Below the pieces are notes generated by a model. It did not search any database and was not told the origin of the DNA. It saw only the letters and a list, made by a program, of their open reading frames with translations. DNA of 13,350 nucleotides from Nitrosarchaeum sp. (GTDB taxonomy: Archaea > Thermoproteota > Nitrososphaeria > Nitrososphaerales > Nitrosopumilaceae), in assembly GCA_013140415.1 (NCBI GenBank), contig JABFSW010000198.1, positions 1 to 13,350 of the forward strand. Reading direction: 5' to 3'. The translations under genes were made by a program, and so were the position numbers. The number at the start of each line of letters is the position of its first letter. Position 1 is the first letter of the stretch. Shown one piece after another: positions 6,837 through 12,715 of this stretch.

Positions 6837-7070
6837 TCAATTATCTTTTCTTACAAGTGTGGAGATTGTTCGAATTTTTTCTATTTTTTGGATGTTTTTG
6901 GAGACAATCTCTCTAATTTTTTCAAAATTTTCAGCATCTAATTTTACCATCATATCATGAGTCCCAATAGTTCCAAACACGTCTTTAACCTGTTCTATTT
7001 CTTTTAATTTCTCCATAATAGTTTCTTCTGCACCAAGTTCACAATTAATCATAACATAAGCAGTAGTCAC
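6837..7070 (-). CDS. Stand-alone Lrp/AsnC ligand-binding (RAM) domain
   Basis: The 77 residues match the regulation-of-amino-acid-metabolism domain of Lrp/AsnC regulators: AYVMINCELGAEETIMEKL, a first strand and helix, then VKDVFGTIGTHDMMVKL with the conserved Gly-x-x-Asp turn of the ligand site, then a second helix and final strand (KIRTISTLVR). The N-terminal helix-turn-helix of full Lrp proteins (normally about 150 aa) is absent, so it cannot bind DNA itself. Such single domains form oligomers and may sense amino acids or modulate full-length Lrp partners. The start is GTG at 7070; an in-frame TGA lies three codons upstream, so no longer form is possible. A weak TATA-like site is at 7091-7100. 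It is followed by the 58-aa gene. Confidence 0.88.
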   Translation of the reverse strand: MTTAYVMINCELGAEETIMEKLKEIEQVKDVFGTIGTHDMMVKLDAENFEKIREIVSKNIQKIEKIRTISTLVRKDN

Positions 7071-7164
7071 GATACATCAACCACAACACGATATTTCAAA
7101 GTTTAGATCCAATCTTTTCCTCATTAAAAGAGGAATTTGTGGTTAAATTAGAGAAATAGTTACA

Positions 7165-7173
7165 GGTTATATT
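7165..7173 (+). promoter_or_regulatory. TATA box before the 29-aa ORF
   Basis: GGTTATATT is centred 26 nt before the ATG at 7195. No longer gene follows on this strand for almost 300 bp. Confidence 0.45.
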
Positions 7174-7194
7174 CGGAGTAAAAAACGTGTCAAC

Positions 7195-7284
7195 ATGGGA
7201 TTAAAACAAAAAATCAAATCAATGATACAAGATTGTTCTATTTGTAACAAACTAAAATCAAATAAAGAAGAAACAAAATCTTAA
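7195..7284 (+). CDS. Candidate 29-aa Cys-pair small ORF
   Basis: ATG 7195 to TAA 7282-7284 encodes 29 residues. It starts MGLKQKIKSMIQ, carries a CxxC pair (DCSIC, Cys14 and Cys17) and ends in a lysine/glutamate-rich tail. The basic amphipathic start and one cysteine pair resemble half of a zinc knuckle, so a dimer could complete a metal site. The TATA box is at the standard leaderless spacing, and a T-rich stretch follows about 22 bp after the stop. This is promoter-led evidence; without conservation data it remains a candidate. Confidence 0.35.
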   Translation: MGLKQKIKSMIQDCSICNKLKSNKEETKS

Positions 7285-7305
7285 AACATCAAAGAATTAA
7301 AATCA

Positions 7306-7316
7306 TTTTATTTTTT
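7306..7316 (+). terminator. T-rich stretch, possible terminator of the 29-aa unit
   Basis: TTTTATTTTTT lies about 22 bp after the stop codon of the 29-aa ORF. Archaeal RNA polymerase ends at U-tracts without needing a hairpin; in an AT-rich genome this is only weakly specific. Confidence 0.3.
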
Positions 7317-7429
7317 AGGTGTTAACATAGCAGAAATAATGAACTATTTGGGGTTAATCTAAAAAATAATAGGACGATCAAAAACGATGGAAATTATTTT
7401 ACTATGATAAATCAATATTTTTGATCAGG

Positions 7430-7440
7430 TTTTATTTTAT
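7430..7440 (+). promoter_or_regulatory. TATA box of the MscL-like gene
   Basis: TTTTATTTTAT is centred about 29 nt before ATG 7464 and only 20 nt before the in-frame TTG at 7455, which favours the ATG. Confidence 0.45.
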
Positions 7441-7463
7441 CAGAGAAGTATTTCTTGAAGTTT

Positions 7464-7823
7464 ATGACTGAAGCACCGCCTGTAAAACAAAGCTTTATTC
7501 AAGAATTCATGGGTTTTCTTAAGACTTTTGGCATTATTGGATTAGCAATAGCGTTTGTCATAGGCGCAGCAGCATCAAAGTTAGTCAGTGCACTAGTAAC
7601 TGACATTATCAATCCAATTGTAGGATTAGTATTACCATCAGGAGATCTTAAAACACTTCAAAGCAATATTGTCAATAGTGCAACGGGAGCTATTTCAGAA
7701 TTTAGATATGGAGATTTTATCGCAAACATTATCGATTTTGTGATAATTGCTCTAATAGTATTTATCATGTACAAAGTATTATCAAGATTCAAGCTAGTAG
7801 ATGATAAAACAAAGGCAGCCTAA
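7464..7823 (+). CDS. mscL: MscL-type large mechanosensitive channel, short form
   Basis: MscL forms a homopentameric pore that opens under membrane tension and releases solutes on osmotic down-shock. From ATG 7464 the product is 119 residues. The N-terminal amphipathic helix (QSFIQEFMGFLKTFG, about 9-23) leads into TM1 (about 24-48, AIAFVIGAAASKLVSALVTD), whose small-residue helix face and following INPIVGLVLP match the family. An external loop (about 58-80) and TM2 (about 81-103, IIDFVIIALIVFIMYKV) follow. The tail after TM2 is only about 15 residues, so the C-terminal cytoplasmic helix bundle of bacterial MscL is missing. I chose ATG 7464 over TTG 7455 because of the TATA spacing. The gene probably forms its own transcript. 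Confidence 0.88.
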   Translation: MTEAPPVKQSFIQEFMGFLKTFGIIGLAIAFVIGAAASKLVSALVTDIINPIVGLVLPSGDLKTLQSNIVNSATGAISEFRYGDFIANIIDFVIIALIVFIMYKVLSRFKLVDDKTKAA

Positions 7824-7906
7824 AAAATAGCATACAATTAATTTGTATTTGAACAGATACATAAAAAAACAAGTATCATCAATACACAATATCTAACCGT
7901 ATAAAA

Positions 7907-7915
7907 CTTAAAAAG
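7907..7915 (+). promoter_or_regulatory. TATA-like site of the 53-aa gene
   Basis: CTTAAAAAG is centred 25 nt before ATG 7936. A second site, TATAAAAC (7900-7907), overlaps it and would place the start about 5 nt earlier. Confidence 0.45.
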
Positions 7916-7935
7916 TAAAAAAATTATCAGACAAT

Positions 7936-8097
7936 ATGCCAAATGATCAAGAAAACCAACAAAGGATAATAGAATTATTAGAAAAAATCCTAAAAGAACT
8001 AGTTGAAATTAAGACAAATACAAAAATTACATCAGATTTTGCTACATTAAGGTCAGAAATAATTCAGAGAACAAAAGGTCAACAAGTCAATCCATAG
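7936..8097 (+). CDS. 53-aa helical protein, unknown function
   Basis: ATG 7936 to TAG 8097 encodes 53 residues. After MPNDQENQQR comes a strong amphipathic helix (IIELLEKILKELVEIKTNTK) with a leucine/isoleucine heptad pattern, which suggests a short dimeric or trimeric coiled coil. A second, weaker helical part follows, and it ends in a Gln/Asn-rich tail. There is no Cys, signal or membrane segment. A good TATA-like box at leaderless spacing and a T-tract shortly after the stop frame it as a single-gene unit between the MscL-like gene and the convergent secreted protein. I recognise no family. Confidence 0.65.
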   Translation: MPNDQENQQRIIELLEKILKELVEIKTNTKITSDFATLRSEIIQRTKGQQVNP

Positions 8098-8104
8098 AAT
8101 CGTG

Positions 8105-8113
8105 GTTTTTTAT
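8105..8113 (+). terminator. T-tract after the 53-aa gene
   Basis: TTTTTTATT begins 8 bp after the TAG at 8097 in the 35-bp convergent gap, a plausible U-tract terminator for the 53-aa transcript. Confidence 0.35.
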
Positions 8114-8132
8114 TCAAATGTGCAATTCAACT

Positions 8133-9731
8133 TCAAGGATGGATTAAGCCTTCTTTGATTAAAAATTGGATTCCTTGAATGAATGAATCATCATCAATTG
8201 AACCGTCTGCCCACCAACCAGCATTCTTTTTAATCCAACTAGGAATTTCATTTGAACCAGTTCCTGAATTTTGAGTGGGTGAAATACTGATTATCTTTTC
8301 TTTGATTAAAAATTGGATTCCTTGAATGAATGAATCATCATCAATTGAACCGTCTGCCCACCAACCAGCGTTGTTTTTAATCCAACTTGGAATAGCAGAT
8401 ACAGGAATCACAGTTTTTGGCATTTCAGATTTTACCATTTCAAATTCAAATTTTTTAAAAATAGGTCTTTCAAAGTCATCATACCCAATTCCTAACAGCA
8501 CTATTTGCATCGAATACTTGCCTTCTAGAGAAGCATCAAGTATTCTTGTATCAATGCCATTTGGCAAAGTAATTCCCAAATTATTTGGATTTCCACCAGT
8601 GTTCACAATTTCTTTTCCAGACGGGTCCTTTAGACCATAACCATATCGTATATCAGTAGCCAGATTTCCTTTGGAATCAAAAAACACAATAGAAAAAAGA
8701 AAATCCTTACTTTTAGAATATCGAGAGTCATAAGAGGCAAGAGCCTTAAATCCATTATCAAAGAAAAGTTCTTCAGATACGATTGATGATTGGGATTCAG
8801 GAATAATTGCAACGTTTAGTTTAGAATCAGAGTTTTGAAATTGTTTTAGTTCATTATTATTAATCATAAAATGTATTATGTTAGTATTTTTGCTTGAATA
8901 TTTATCATAATGCAAATCTTTTGGAAGAATTAAAACATCATTAACTTTGCCATAAAAGCTGTTCACATGTTGAAAAGGTAAGAAATTTTTTGGAATTTCA
9001 AAATAATTTTTTACAAAATCCATGTGTTCAATATGCGCCCAATCAAAAGGCATTTCAAAGATTATCGACTTGGAAGATTCATCATAGTGTAATTTTGTAA
9101 TTGGATCTTGGAAATTTTTTGCAGAAATAGAATATTCAGTGCCAGATGCAATCATCTTAAATTGTTGTTCATTAGGTATTATCATAATGGTTTCAAAGTG
9201 AATATCCTGGGTAGTTTGGGTTTTTGGATTTTTTGCCCCTATTATGTCAGTTTTTACAGTATATTGTCCACTATTAACAAACACAGGTCCAGAAATCACA
9301 GGTATGCTAGAAGGTGTTGAAGCTAAAGCATTTGGTACAATTGGATCCACATCTCCATAATATTTTGTACATTTCCACAGTTCTTCTTGCTGACACCCAG
9401 ATTTAGGTTGTATTTTGATGTCTAGCTCTCCGTCTTTATCAAAAAACATTTGATTTGCAACCAATTGTGTGCCATAAAATATTTGGATTCTATAACTGAC
9501 GCTTTCTATATTCACATTAGTCATAGGATCAAAAAATCGGATTTTCAGATTTGCATCAGAATATTTTTCAGGAGTAAAATCTGCTGGGATTAAGAATGTG
9601 CTTACGGTTACTTCCCCCATTCCAAAACTGATTGGAGGAGCTTGCTGACCGCCATGGTGCTGAGCAAAAGATAGTGGAAAAGAGATTGTAAGTGCCAGCA
9701 TTATGTAAAATAACCATAATTTTGATGTCAT
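8133..9731 (-). CDS. Large secreted protein with C-terminal tandem 'AGWWADG' domains
   Basis: From ATG 9731 the product is 532 residues. A signal peptide (TSKLWLFYIMLALTISFPLS, cleavage near SFA|QHHGG) is followed by a His/Gln-rich mature N-terminus. A long region of beta-strand-like segments spans about 35-440, with one cysteine pair (Cys113 and Cys121) that could form a disulfide. Two copies of a short domain with core IPSWIKxNAGWWADGSIDDD start near 447 and 496. Such domains recur in exported thaumarchaeal proteins and probably mediate surface attachment or protein contacts; this is from memory of the family, not a search. The start is unsettled: TTG 9797 and ATG 9761 are in frame upstream, and the best TATA-like site (9824-9831) is nearest TTG 9797, while the classical signal peptide favours ATG 9731. 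It is neither an enzyme nor a transporter by visible motifs. Confidence 0.82.
   Translation of the reverse strand: MTSKLWLFYIMLALTISFPLSFAQHHGGQQAPPISFGMGEVTVSTFLIPADFTPEKYSDANLKIRFFDPMTNVNIESVSYRIQIFYGTQLVANQMFFDKDGELDIKIQPKSGCQQEELWKCTKYYGDVDPIVPNALASTPSSIPVISGPVFVNSGQYTVKTDIIGAKNPKTQTTQDIHFETIMIIPNEQQFKMIASGTEYSISAKNFQDPITKLHYDESSKSIIFEMPFDWAHIEHMDFVKNYFEIPKNFLPFQHVNSFYGKVNDVLILPKDLHYDKYSSKNTNIIHFMINNNELKQFQNSDSKLNVAIIPESQSSIVSEELFFDNGFKALASYDSRYSKSKDFLFSIVFFDSKGNLATDIRYGYGLKDPSGKEIVNTGGNPNNLGITLPNGIDTRILDASLEGKYSMQIVLLGIGYDDFERPIFKKFEFEMVKSEMPKTVIPVSAIPSWIKNNAGWWADGSIDDDSFIQGIQFLIKEKIISISPTQNSGTGSNEIPSWIKKNAGWWADGSIDDDSFIQGIQFLIKEGLIHP
8151..8222 (-). repeat. Direct repeat copy A (72 bp)
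   Basis: This stretch is identical, base for base, to 8298-8369. It encodes most of the second (C-terminal) AGWWADG domain of the secreted protein. Outside the 72 bp the copies diverge quickly. Confidence 0.95.
8298..8369 (-). repeat. Direct repeat copy B (72 bp)
   Basis: This is the identical partner of 8151-8222, offset by 147 bp (49 codons), and encodes most of the first AGWWADG domain. Confidence 0.95.
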
Positions 9732-9823
9732 TTTTTGTAACGTAATATCTACAAAAATCATTGATAATTTCAACTTTTCAATCGTAGATGAAGGCAAATA
9801 TACGATATGATGATTTAATCTAA

Positions 9824-9831
9824 GTTTATTT
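9824..9831 (-). promoter_or_regulatory. TATA-like site of the secreted-protein gene
   Basis: AAATAAAC on the minus strand is centred 30 nt before TTG 9797, 66 nt before ATG 9761 and 96 nt before ATG 9731. It is the best match in this stretch, so either the TTG is used or the mRNA has a leader. Confidence 0.35.
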
Positions 9832-9848
9832 CAAACATATCTCAAATA

Positions 9849-9858
9849 TTATAATAAG
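9849..9858 (+). promoter_or_regulatory. TATA box of the 176-aa membrane-anchored gene
   Basis: TTATAATAAG is centred 25 nt before ATG 9878, a strong match consistent with a leaderless mRNA. Confidence 0.55.
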
Positions 9859-9877
9859 TGATGAAATAAGTAACAAT

Positions 9878-10408
9878 ATGTTTCTAAATCTTGCAGGGAT
9901 ATTTTTACAATCAACACAAAAGATCGAAACTTCGACGCTTGCAATAATTATTAGCTCTGTCACTGCTACAATTTTTGTTATCACATTATTGATAACTTGG
10001 AAAAGTGTCAGAGAGAATACAAAGGCAACGTATTCTCAGCTATTACGAGGATTCCACGAGGATCTTACAAACAGATTAGATAAAAATTCAATTCTTAAAA
10101 CTACTGAAGATTGTCATAGATACGCAAATGATTATTTGAATACCATAGATCAAATTGCATTTCTAGACATACACAAAAAAATCCCTGTAGGAATTGCCAA
10201 GTATCTCAGTAGATTTTTTGCTTATGGTTTGATAATAATTGATTGGTATGATCATATGGTAGGTGAGGATTATAATCAAATTGCTAGAAAAAATTGGCCA
10301 AATTATTTCCTATATTGTCAAAAATATGGAATAGCAGTAAATCCAGATGACAAACTTCCAAAAATAATGGTAGATTATAATTCATTGCGAGAAAAAGAAG
10401 CAAAATAG
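9878..10408 (+). CDS. Membrane-anchored protein of unknown function (176 aa)
   Basis: A single hydrophobic helix at about 20-41 (LAIIISSVTATIFVITLLIT) is followed by a basic exit (WKSVREN) and a soluble helical domain of about 130 residues. The domain is rich in aromatic residues (ARKNWPNYFLYCQKYG, DWYDHMVGED) and has two cysteines (Cys79 and Cys147) that do not form a metal motif. The helix plus 'RENTKATYSQLLRGFHEDL' opening resembles uncharacterised one-helix proteins of the DUF4760 type, but I hold that only weakly. By charge the soluble domain is cytoplasmic. ATG 9878 is well placed after a TATA box. It stands alone between the secreted-protein gene and a tRNA gene. Confidence 0.78.
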   Translation: MFLNLAGIFLQSTQKIETSTLAIIISSVTATIFVITLLITWKSVRENTKATYSQLLRGFHEDLTNRLDKNSILKTTEDCHRYANDYLNTIDQIAFLDIHKKIPVGIAKYLSRFFAYGLIIIDWYDHMVGEDYNQIARKNWPNYFLYCQKYGIAVNPDDKLPKIMVDYNSLREKEAK

Positions 10409-10435
10409 TAGAACAGATAAAAGAAAAATAATAGA

Positions 10436-10441
10436 TTTTTT
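10436..10441 (+). terminator. T-tract after the 176-aa gene
   Basis: Six consecutive T on the plus strand, 27 bp past the stop at 10408, could end that transcript. Confidence 0.3.
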
Positions 10442-10466
10442 AATTAATCATTTAGAAGATTAGAAT

Positions 10467-10472
10467 AAAAAA
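10467..10472 (-). terminator. T-tract downstream of tRNA-Ser
   Basis: Six A on the plus strand (six T on the transcribed minus direction) lie 28 bp past the tRNA 3' end, a plausible U-tract terminator. Confidence 0.3.
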
Positions 10473-10500
10473 TAGAGAAAATGGAACAGAATATTATGAA

Positions 10501-10582
10501 CGCCAGGTAAGGGATTCGAGCCCCTGCACGCTTGCGCGTAGCCGTTTTCGAGACGGCCGCCGTACCACTTGGCTAACCTGGC
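10501..10582 (-). tRNA. tRNA-Ser, anticodon CGA
   Basis: The minus strand folds into a complete class II tRNA of 82 nt. The acceptor stem GCCAGGT/ACCTGGC has seven perfect pairs, with discriminator G. The D-arm is GCC-AAGTGGTAC-GGC. The anticodon stem GCCGT/ACGGC holds loop CTCGAAA, anticodon CGA at 10548-10550, reading UCG serine codons. The long variable arm has stem ACGC/GCGT closed by a GCAA tetraloop, as expected for serine. The T-arm is AGGGG-CTCGAAT-CCCTT, with C where T54 is usual. CCA is not encoded and there is no intron. The gene is strikingly GC-rich against its surroundings, and a TATA box sits 26 nt from its 5' end. Confidence 0.97.
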
Positions 10583-10603
10583 AAGAAATCTTAGAAGCAT
10601 CCA

Positions 10604-10613
10604 CATAATAAAG
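10604..10613 (-). promoter_or_regulatory. TATA box of tRNA-Ser
   Basis: CTTTATTATG on the minus strand is centred about 26 nt before the tRNA 5' end at 10582, so transcription would start at or very near the mature 5' end. Confidence 0.6.
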
Positions 10614-10653
10614 CAAATCAGAACTAGCACAAAACAAATGATTTTGGATAAAA

Positions 10654-10917
10654 TTAGTCTATATCAAATAATTCATCTTGAAAGCGCTTAATTATCTGCA
10701 CTTTGGATTTATTCCATTCTTGCTCAGAGATATGATCAGAAAAAATAGAATAAAATCCATCAAAGGATTTTGGATTATTCATCAAAGTAATAATTAGTTG
10801 TTGTTCATCTACAGATAATGGAAAATAAGAAACAATTTTCGAAAAATTATTTTGAGAATTTACCTTTATTTGATATATTTTATCTTTTAAATTTGCAGGT
10901 AAATTCAAGTTCTTCAT
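10654..10917 (-). CDS. 87-aa soluble protein of unknown function
   Basis: The product begins MKNLNLPANLKDKIYQIK and is a mix of helices: about 8-30, then DEQQLIITLMNNP (about 37-49), then a helix from about 64 to 85 (SEQEWNKSKVQIIKRFQDEL) and an acidic end (FDID). There is no Cys, signal or membrane segment. The ATG at 10917 lies 26 nt after one of the clearest TATA boxes in the window, which supports a real, leaderless gene. It is transcribed toward the tRNA-Ser gene on the same strand, with about 70 bp between them. I recognise no family. Confidence 0.75.
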   Translation of the reverse strand: MKNLNLPANLKDKIYQIKVNSQNNFSKIVSYFPLSVDEQQLIITLMNNPKSFDGFYSIFSDHISEQEWNKSKVQIIKRFQDELFDID

Positions 10918-10938
10918 TGTTCAATGAAATTTTTATTT

Positions 10939-10948
10939 TTTATATAAC
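10939..10948 (-). promoter_or_regulatory. TATA box of the 87-aa gene
   Basis: GTTATATAAA on the minus strand is centred 26 nt before ATG 10917; a very good archaeal TATA match. Confidence 0.6.
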
Positions 10949-10975
10949 TAATTGCAATCAAAATAACACCTACAA

Positions 10976-10982
10976 GTATATC
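10976..10982 (+). promoter_or_regulatory. Possible distal promoter of the FEN1 gene
   Basis: GTATATC predicts a start near 11005, which would give the FEN1 mRNA a leader of about 85 nt. A weaker proximal site at 11060-11067 (CAAAATAG) would fit a leaderless FEN1 start at 11090. Sequence alone does not decide between them. Confidence 0.3.
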
Positions 10983-11089
10983 CTAAATAGCCAATTTTTC
11001 ACAATATGCAAAAACAATAGTAAAAACATGGGTACTAGTCATAATTCAAAAGATAAACACAAAATAGCATAAAAAATCAATAACAAACA

Positions 11090-12115
11090 ATGGGGTTAAA
11101 TCTAAAAGAACTAGTAGTCAGAGAGAAGACAACATTAGAATCATTTTCGTCAAAAATCATAGCAGTCGATGCCTATAATGCAATTTACCAATTCCTAGCA
11201 AGCATAAGAGGTCCTGATGGATTACAATTGTCAGATTCGGAAGGTAGGATTACTAGTCATCTTAGTGGATTACTTTACAGAAATATCAATTTCCTGTCAC
11301 TAGGAATAAAACCAGTATACGTATTTGATGGAAAACCACCATCATTAAAAACTGCAGAGATTGAGAGACGAAAACAAATCAAAAAAGATGCTACTGTGAA
11401 ATATGAAAAGGCAATTGCAGAAGGAAACATGGAAGATGCAAGAAAATTTGCACAGCAAACAACGAGTATGAAAGATGGCATGGTTAAAGAGTCAAAACAA
11501 ATTTTATCATATTTTGGAATTCCATACATTGATGCACCTTCTGAGGGGGAAGCAACTGCAGCTCATCTGACAAATACAGGACAAGCATATGCATCAGCAA
11601 GTCAAGATTTTGATTCGATATTATGTGGAGCAAAAAGATTGATAAGGAATTTTACAAACAGTGGAAGGAGAAAAATTCCTAACAGAAACACGTATGTGGA
11701 AATTGAACCAGAAATAATTGAAACACAAAAAACACTAGATTCATTGGGGATTACAAGAGAACAGTTAGTGGATGTTGGAATCTTAATTGGTACTGATTTT
11801 AATCCAAATGGTTTTGATAGAATAGGACCGAAAACTGCATTAAAAATGATCAAGCAACATTTACGATTAGAGGACATACCGCAAATTCAAGAGCAATTAC
11901 ATGAAATTGATTATGAGCAAATACGGAAAATATTTCTAAAACCAGTTGTGGCAAATGTAGATGAAATAGTATTTGGAAATGTAGATTATGAAGGAATGAC
12001 CAATTATCTAGTCAAGGAAAGAAGTTTTTCAGAAGATAGGATACAATCATCATTGAATCGACTTAAAAAAGCGCTAGAAAAAAAGAGTCATAATTTAGAT
12101 CAGTGGTTTCAATAA
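11090..12115 (+). CDS. fen: Flap endonuclease FEN1
   Basis: FEN1 removes 5' flaps during Okazaki-fragment maturation and base-excision repair, normally docked on the PCNA clamp. The 341 residues match archaeal FEN1 throughout. The N-terminal start MGLNLKELV is conserved and fixes the ATG. The N-nuclease region carries Asp27 ([11 protein letters not shown]) and Asp80 (VFDGKPP). The I-nuclease region carries Glu152 and Glu154 (APSEGEA), Asp173 and Asp175 (SQDFDS) and Asp236 (GTDFNPNG). The helix-hairpin-helix-like segment [13 protein letters not shown] follows at 242-254. The arched cap region is at about 85-130. The C-terminus ends SHNLDQWFQ, in the place of the PCNA-binding PIP box but with Ser where Gln is usual. 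No ribosome site is visible. The PAS gene follows in the same direction with its own promoter. Confidence 0.97.
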   Translation: MGLNLKELVVREKTTLESFSSKIIAVDAYNAIYQFLASIRGPDGLQLSDSEGRITSHLSGLLYRNINFLSLGIKPVYVFDGKPPSLKTAEIERRKQIKKDATVKYEKAIAEGNMEDARKFAQQTTSMKDGMVKESKQILSYFGIPYIDAPSEGEATAAHLTNTGQAYASASQDFDSILCGAKRLIRNFTNSGRRKIPNRNTYVEIEPEIIETQKTLDSLGITREQLVDVGILIGTDFNPNGFDRIGPKTALKMIKQHLRLEDIPQIQEQLHEIDYEQIRKIFLKPVVANVDEIVFGNVDYEGMTNYLVKERSFSEDRIQSSLNRLKKALEKKSHNLDQWFQ

Positions 12116-12123
12116 GATTTGAA

Positions 12124-12131
12124 TTTAATAA
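12124..12131 (+). promoter_or_regulatory. TATA box of the PAS-domain gene
   Basis: TTTAATAA is centred 26 nt before ATG 12154, just after the FEN1 stop, so the PAS gene has its own leaderless start. Confidence 0.55.
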
Positions 12132-12153
12132 CAAGTCAGATGTAAAATAAAAA

Positions 12154-12690
12154 ATGCACCAGACAGAGGCAAGAAAAATTCTCAAAGATGCACCAATCAT
12201 GTGGAGGCGAATCAACTCTATTGGAATCATTCTGGATTGTAATTCTACTTATGCTAATAAGATGAGGTATACAAAATCAGAGATTTTAGGCAAGTCAGTA
12301 TTTGAGCACGTGCCAAAAGAATCATTTGAAAGCATGAATGATTCATTGAAAACATGGTTTGAAACAGGAAATGTGTCAGATAGGAAAATTACGTTTAAAA
12401 AACAAGATGGCAACACATTTCCAGGCTCATTACATGCAACAAGTCTTTACGATGAAAAGAAAAATCTGCTTGGAAGCAATACTGTAATTTTTGATCTTAC
12501 AGAGATAAACGATAAGAAAATTGAAGAATTTGAAAAGTTTTTCAACGAAGCAAAAAACAAACTAGACGAAATTAAAAATAACGAATACAAAAAACTAGAT
12601 GAGAATTCCAAGTCAGAATATGATGGATTAAAGAAAATGTTTGACATGTTATTAACAACTGATTTGAAAGGATTAAAAAATATCAAATAG
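12154..12690 (+). CDS. PAS-domain protein with C-terminal coiled coil
   Basis: Residues about 8-118 form a PAS domain. They show the DAPIMWRRINSIGIILDCN opening, the helix TYANKMRYTKSEILGKSVFEHV typical of PAS cores, then KQDGNTFPGSLHATSLYDEK and the final strand NTVIFDLTEIND. The remaining 60 residues are a highly charged helix (KKIEEFEKFFNEAKNKLDEI onward), probably a coiled coil. There is no histidine kinase, GGDEF or DNA-binding domain, so this is a sensor module that must signal through a partner. PAS domains bind small ligands, haem, flavin or redox cofactors; the cofactor cannot be told here. It is soluble, with no membrane helix. The gene ends 25 bp from the convergent acyl-CoA synthetase gene. 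Confidence 0.88.
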   Translation: MHQTEARKILKDAPIMWRRINSIGIILDCNSTYANKMRYTKSEILGKSVFEHVPKESFESMNDSLKTWFETGNVSDRKITFKKQDGNTFPGSLHATSLYDEKKNLLGSNTVIFDLTEINDKKIEEFEKFFNEAKNKLDEIKNNEYKKLDENSKSEYDGLKKMFDMLLTTDLKGLKNIK

Positions 12691-12715
12691 AAAACATAAT
12701 AAAAAGAACTTGATG

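Larger units (their letters stand above)
7071..7454. other. 384-bp gap between divergent genes
   Basis: The gap holds the weak upstream site of the RAM gene on the minus strand (7091-7100), the candidate 29-aa ORF with its TATA box, a T-rich stretch at 7306-7316 that could end its transcript, and the MscL TATA box at 7430-7440. The part from 7317 to 7425 shows no ORF over 10 codons that I would trust and no clear hairpin. Confidence 0.6.

Noticed and set aside
8326..8640. 104-aa plus-strand ORF inside the secreted-protein gene
   Set aside because: Shadow of the real gene, caused partly by the repeat; no promoter or family.
10501..10582. tRNA gene as an integration site of a mobile element
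   Set aside because: No integrase, no repeated 3' tRNA fragment and no change in composition nearby within the window.
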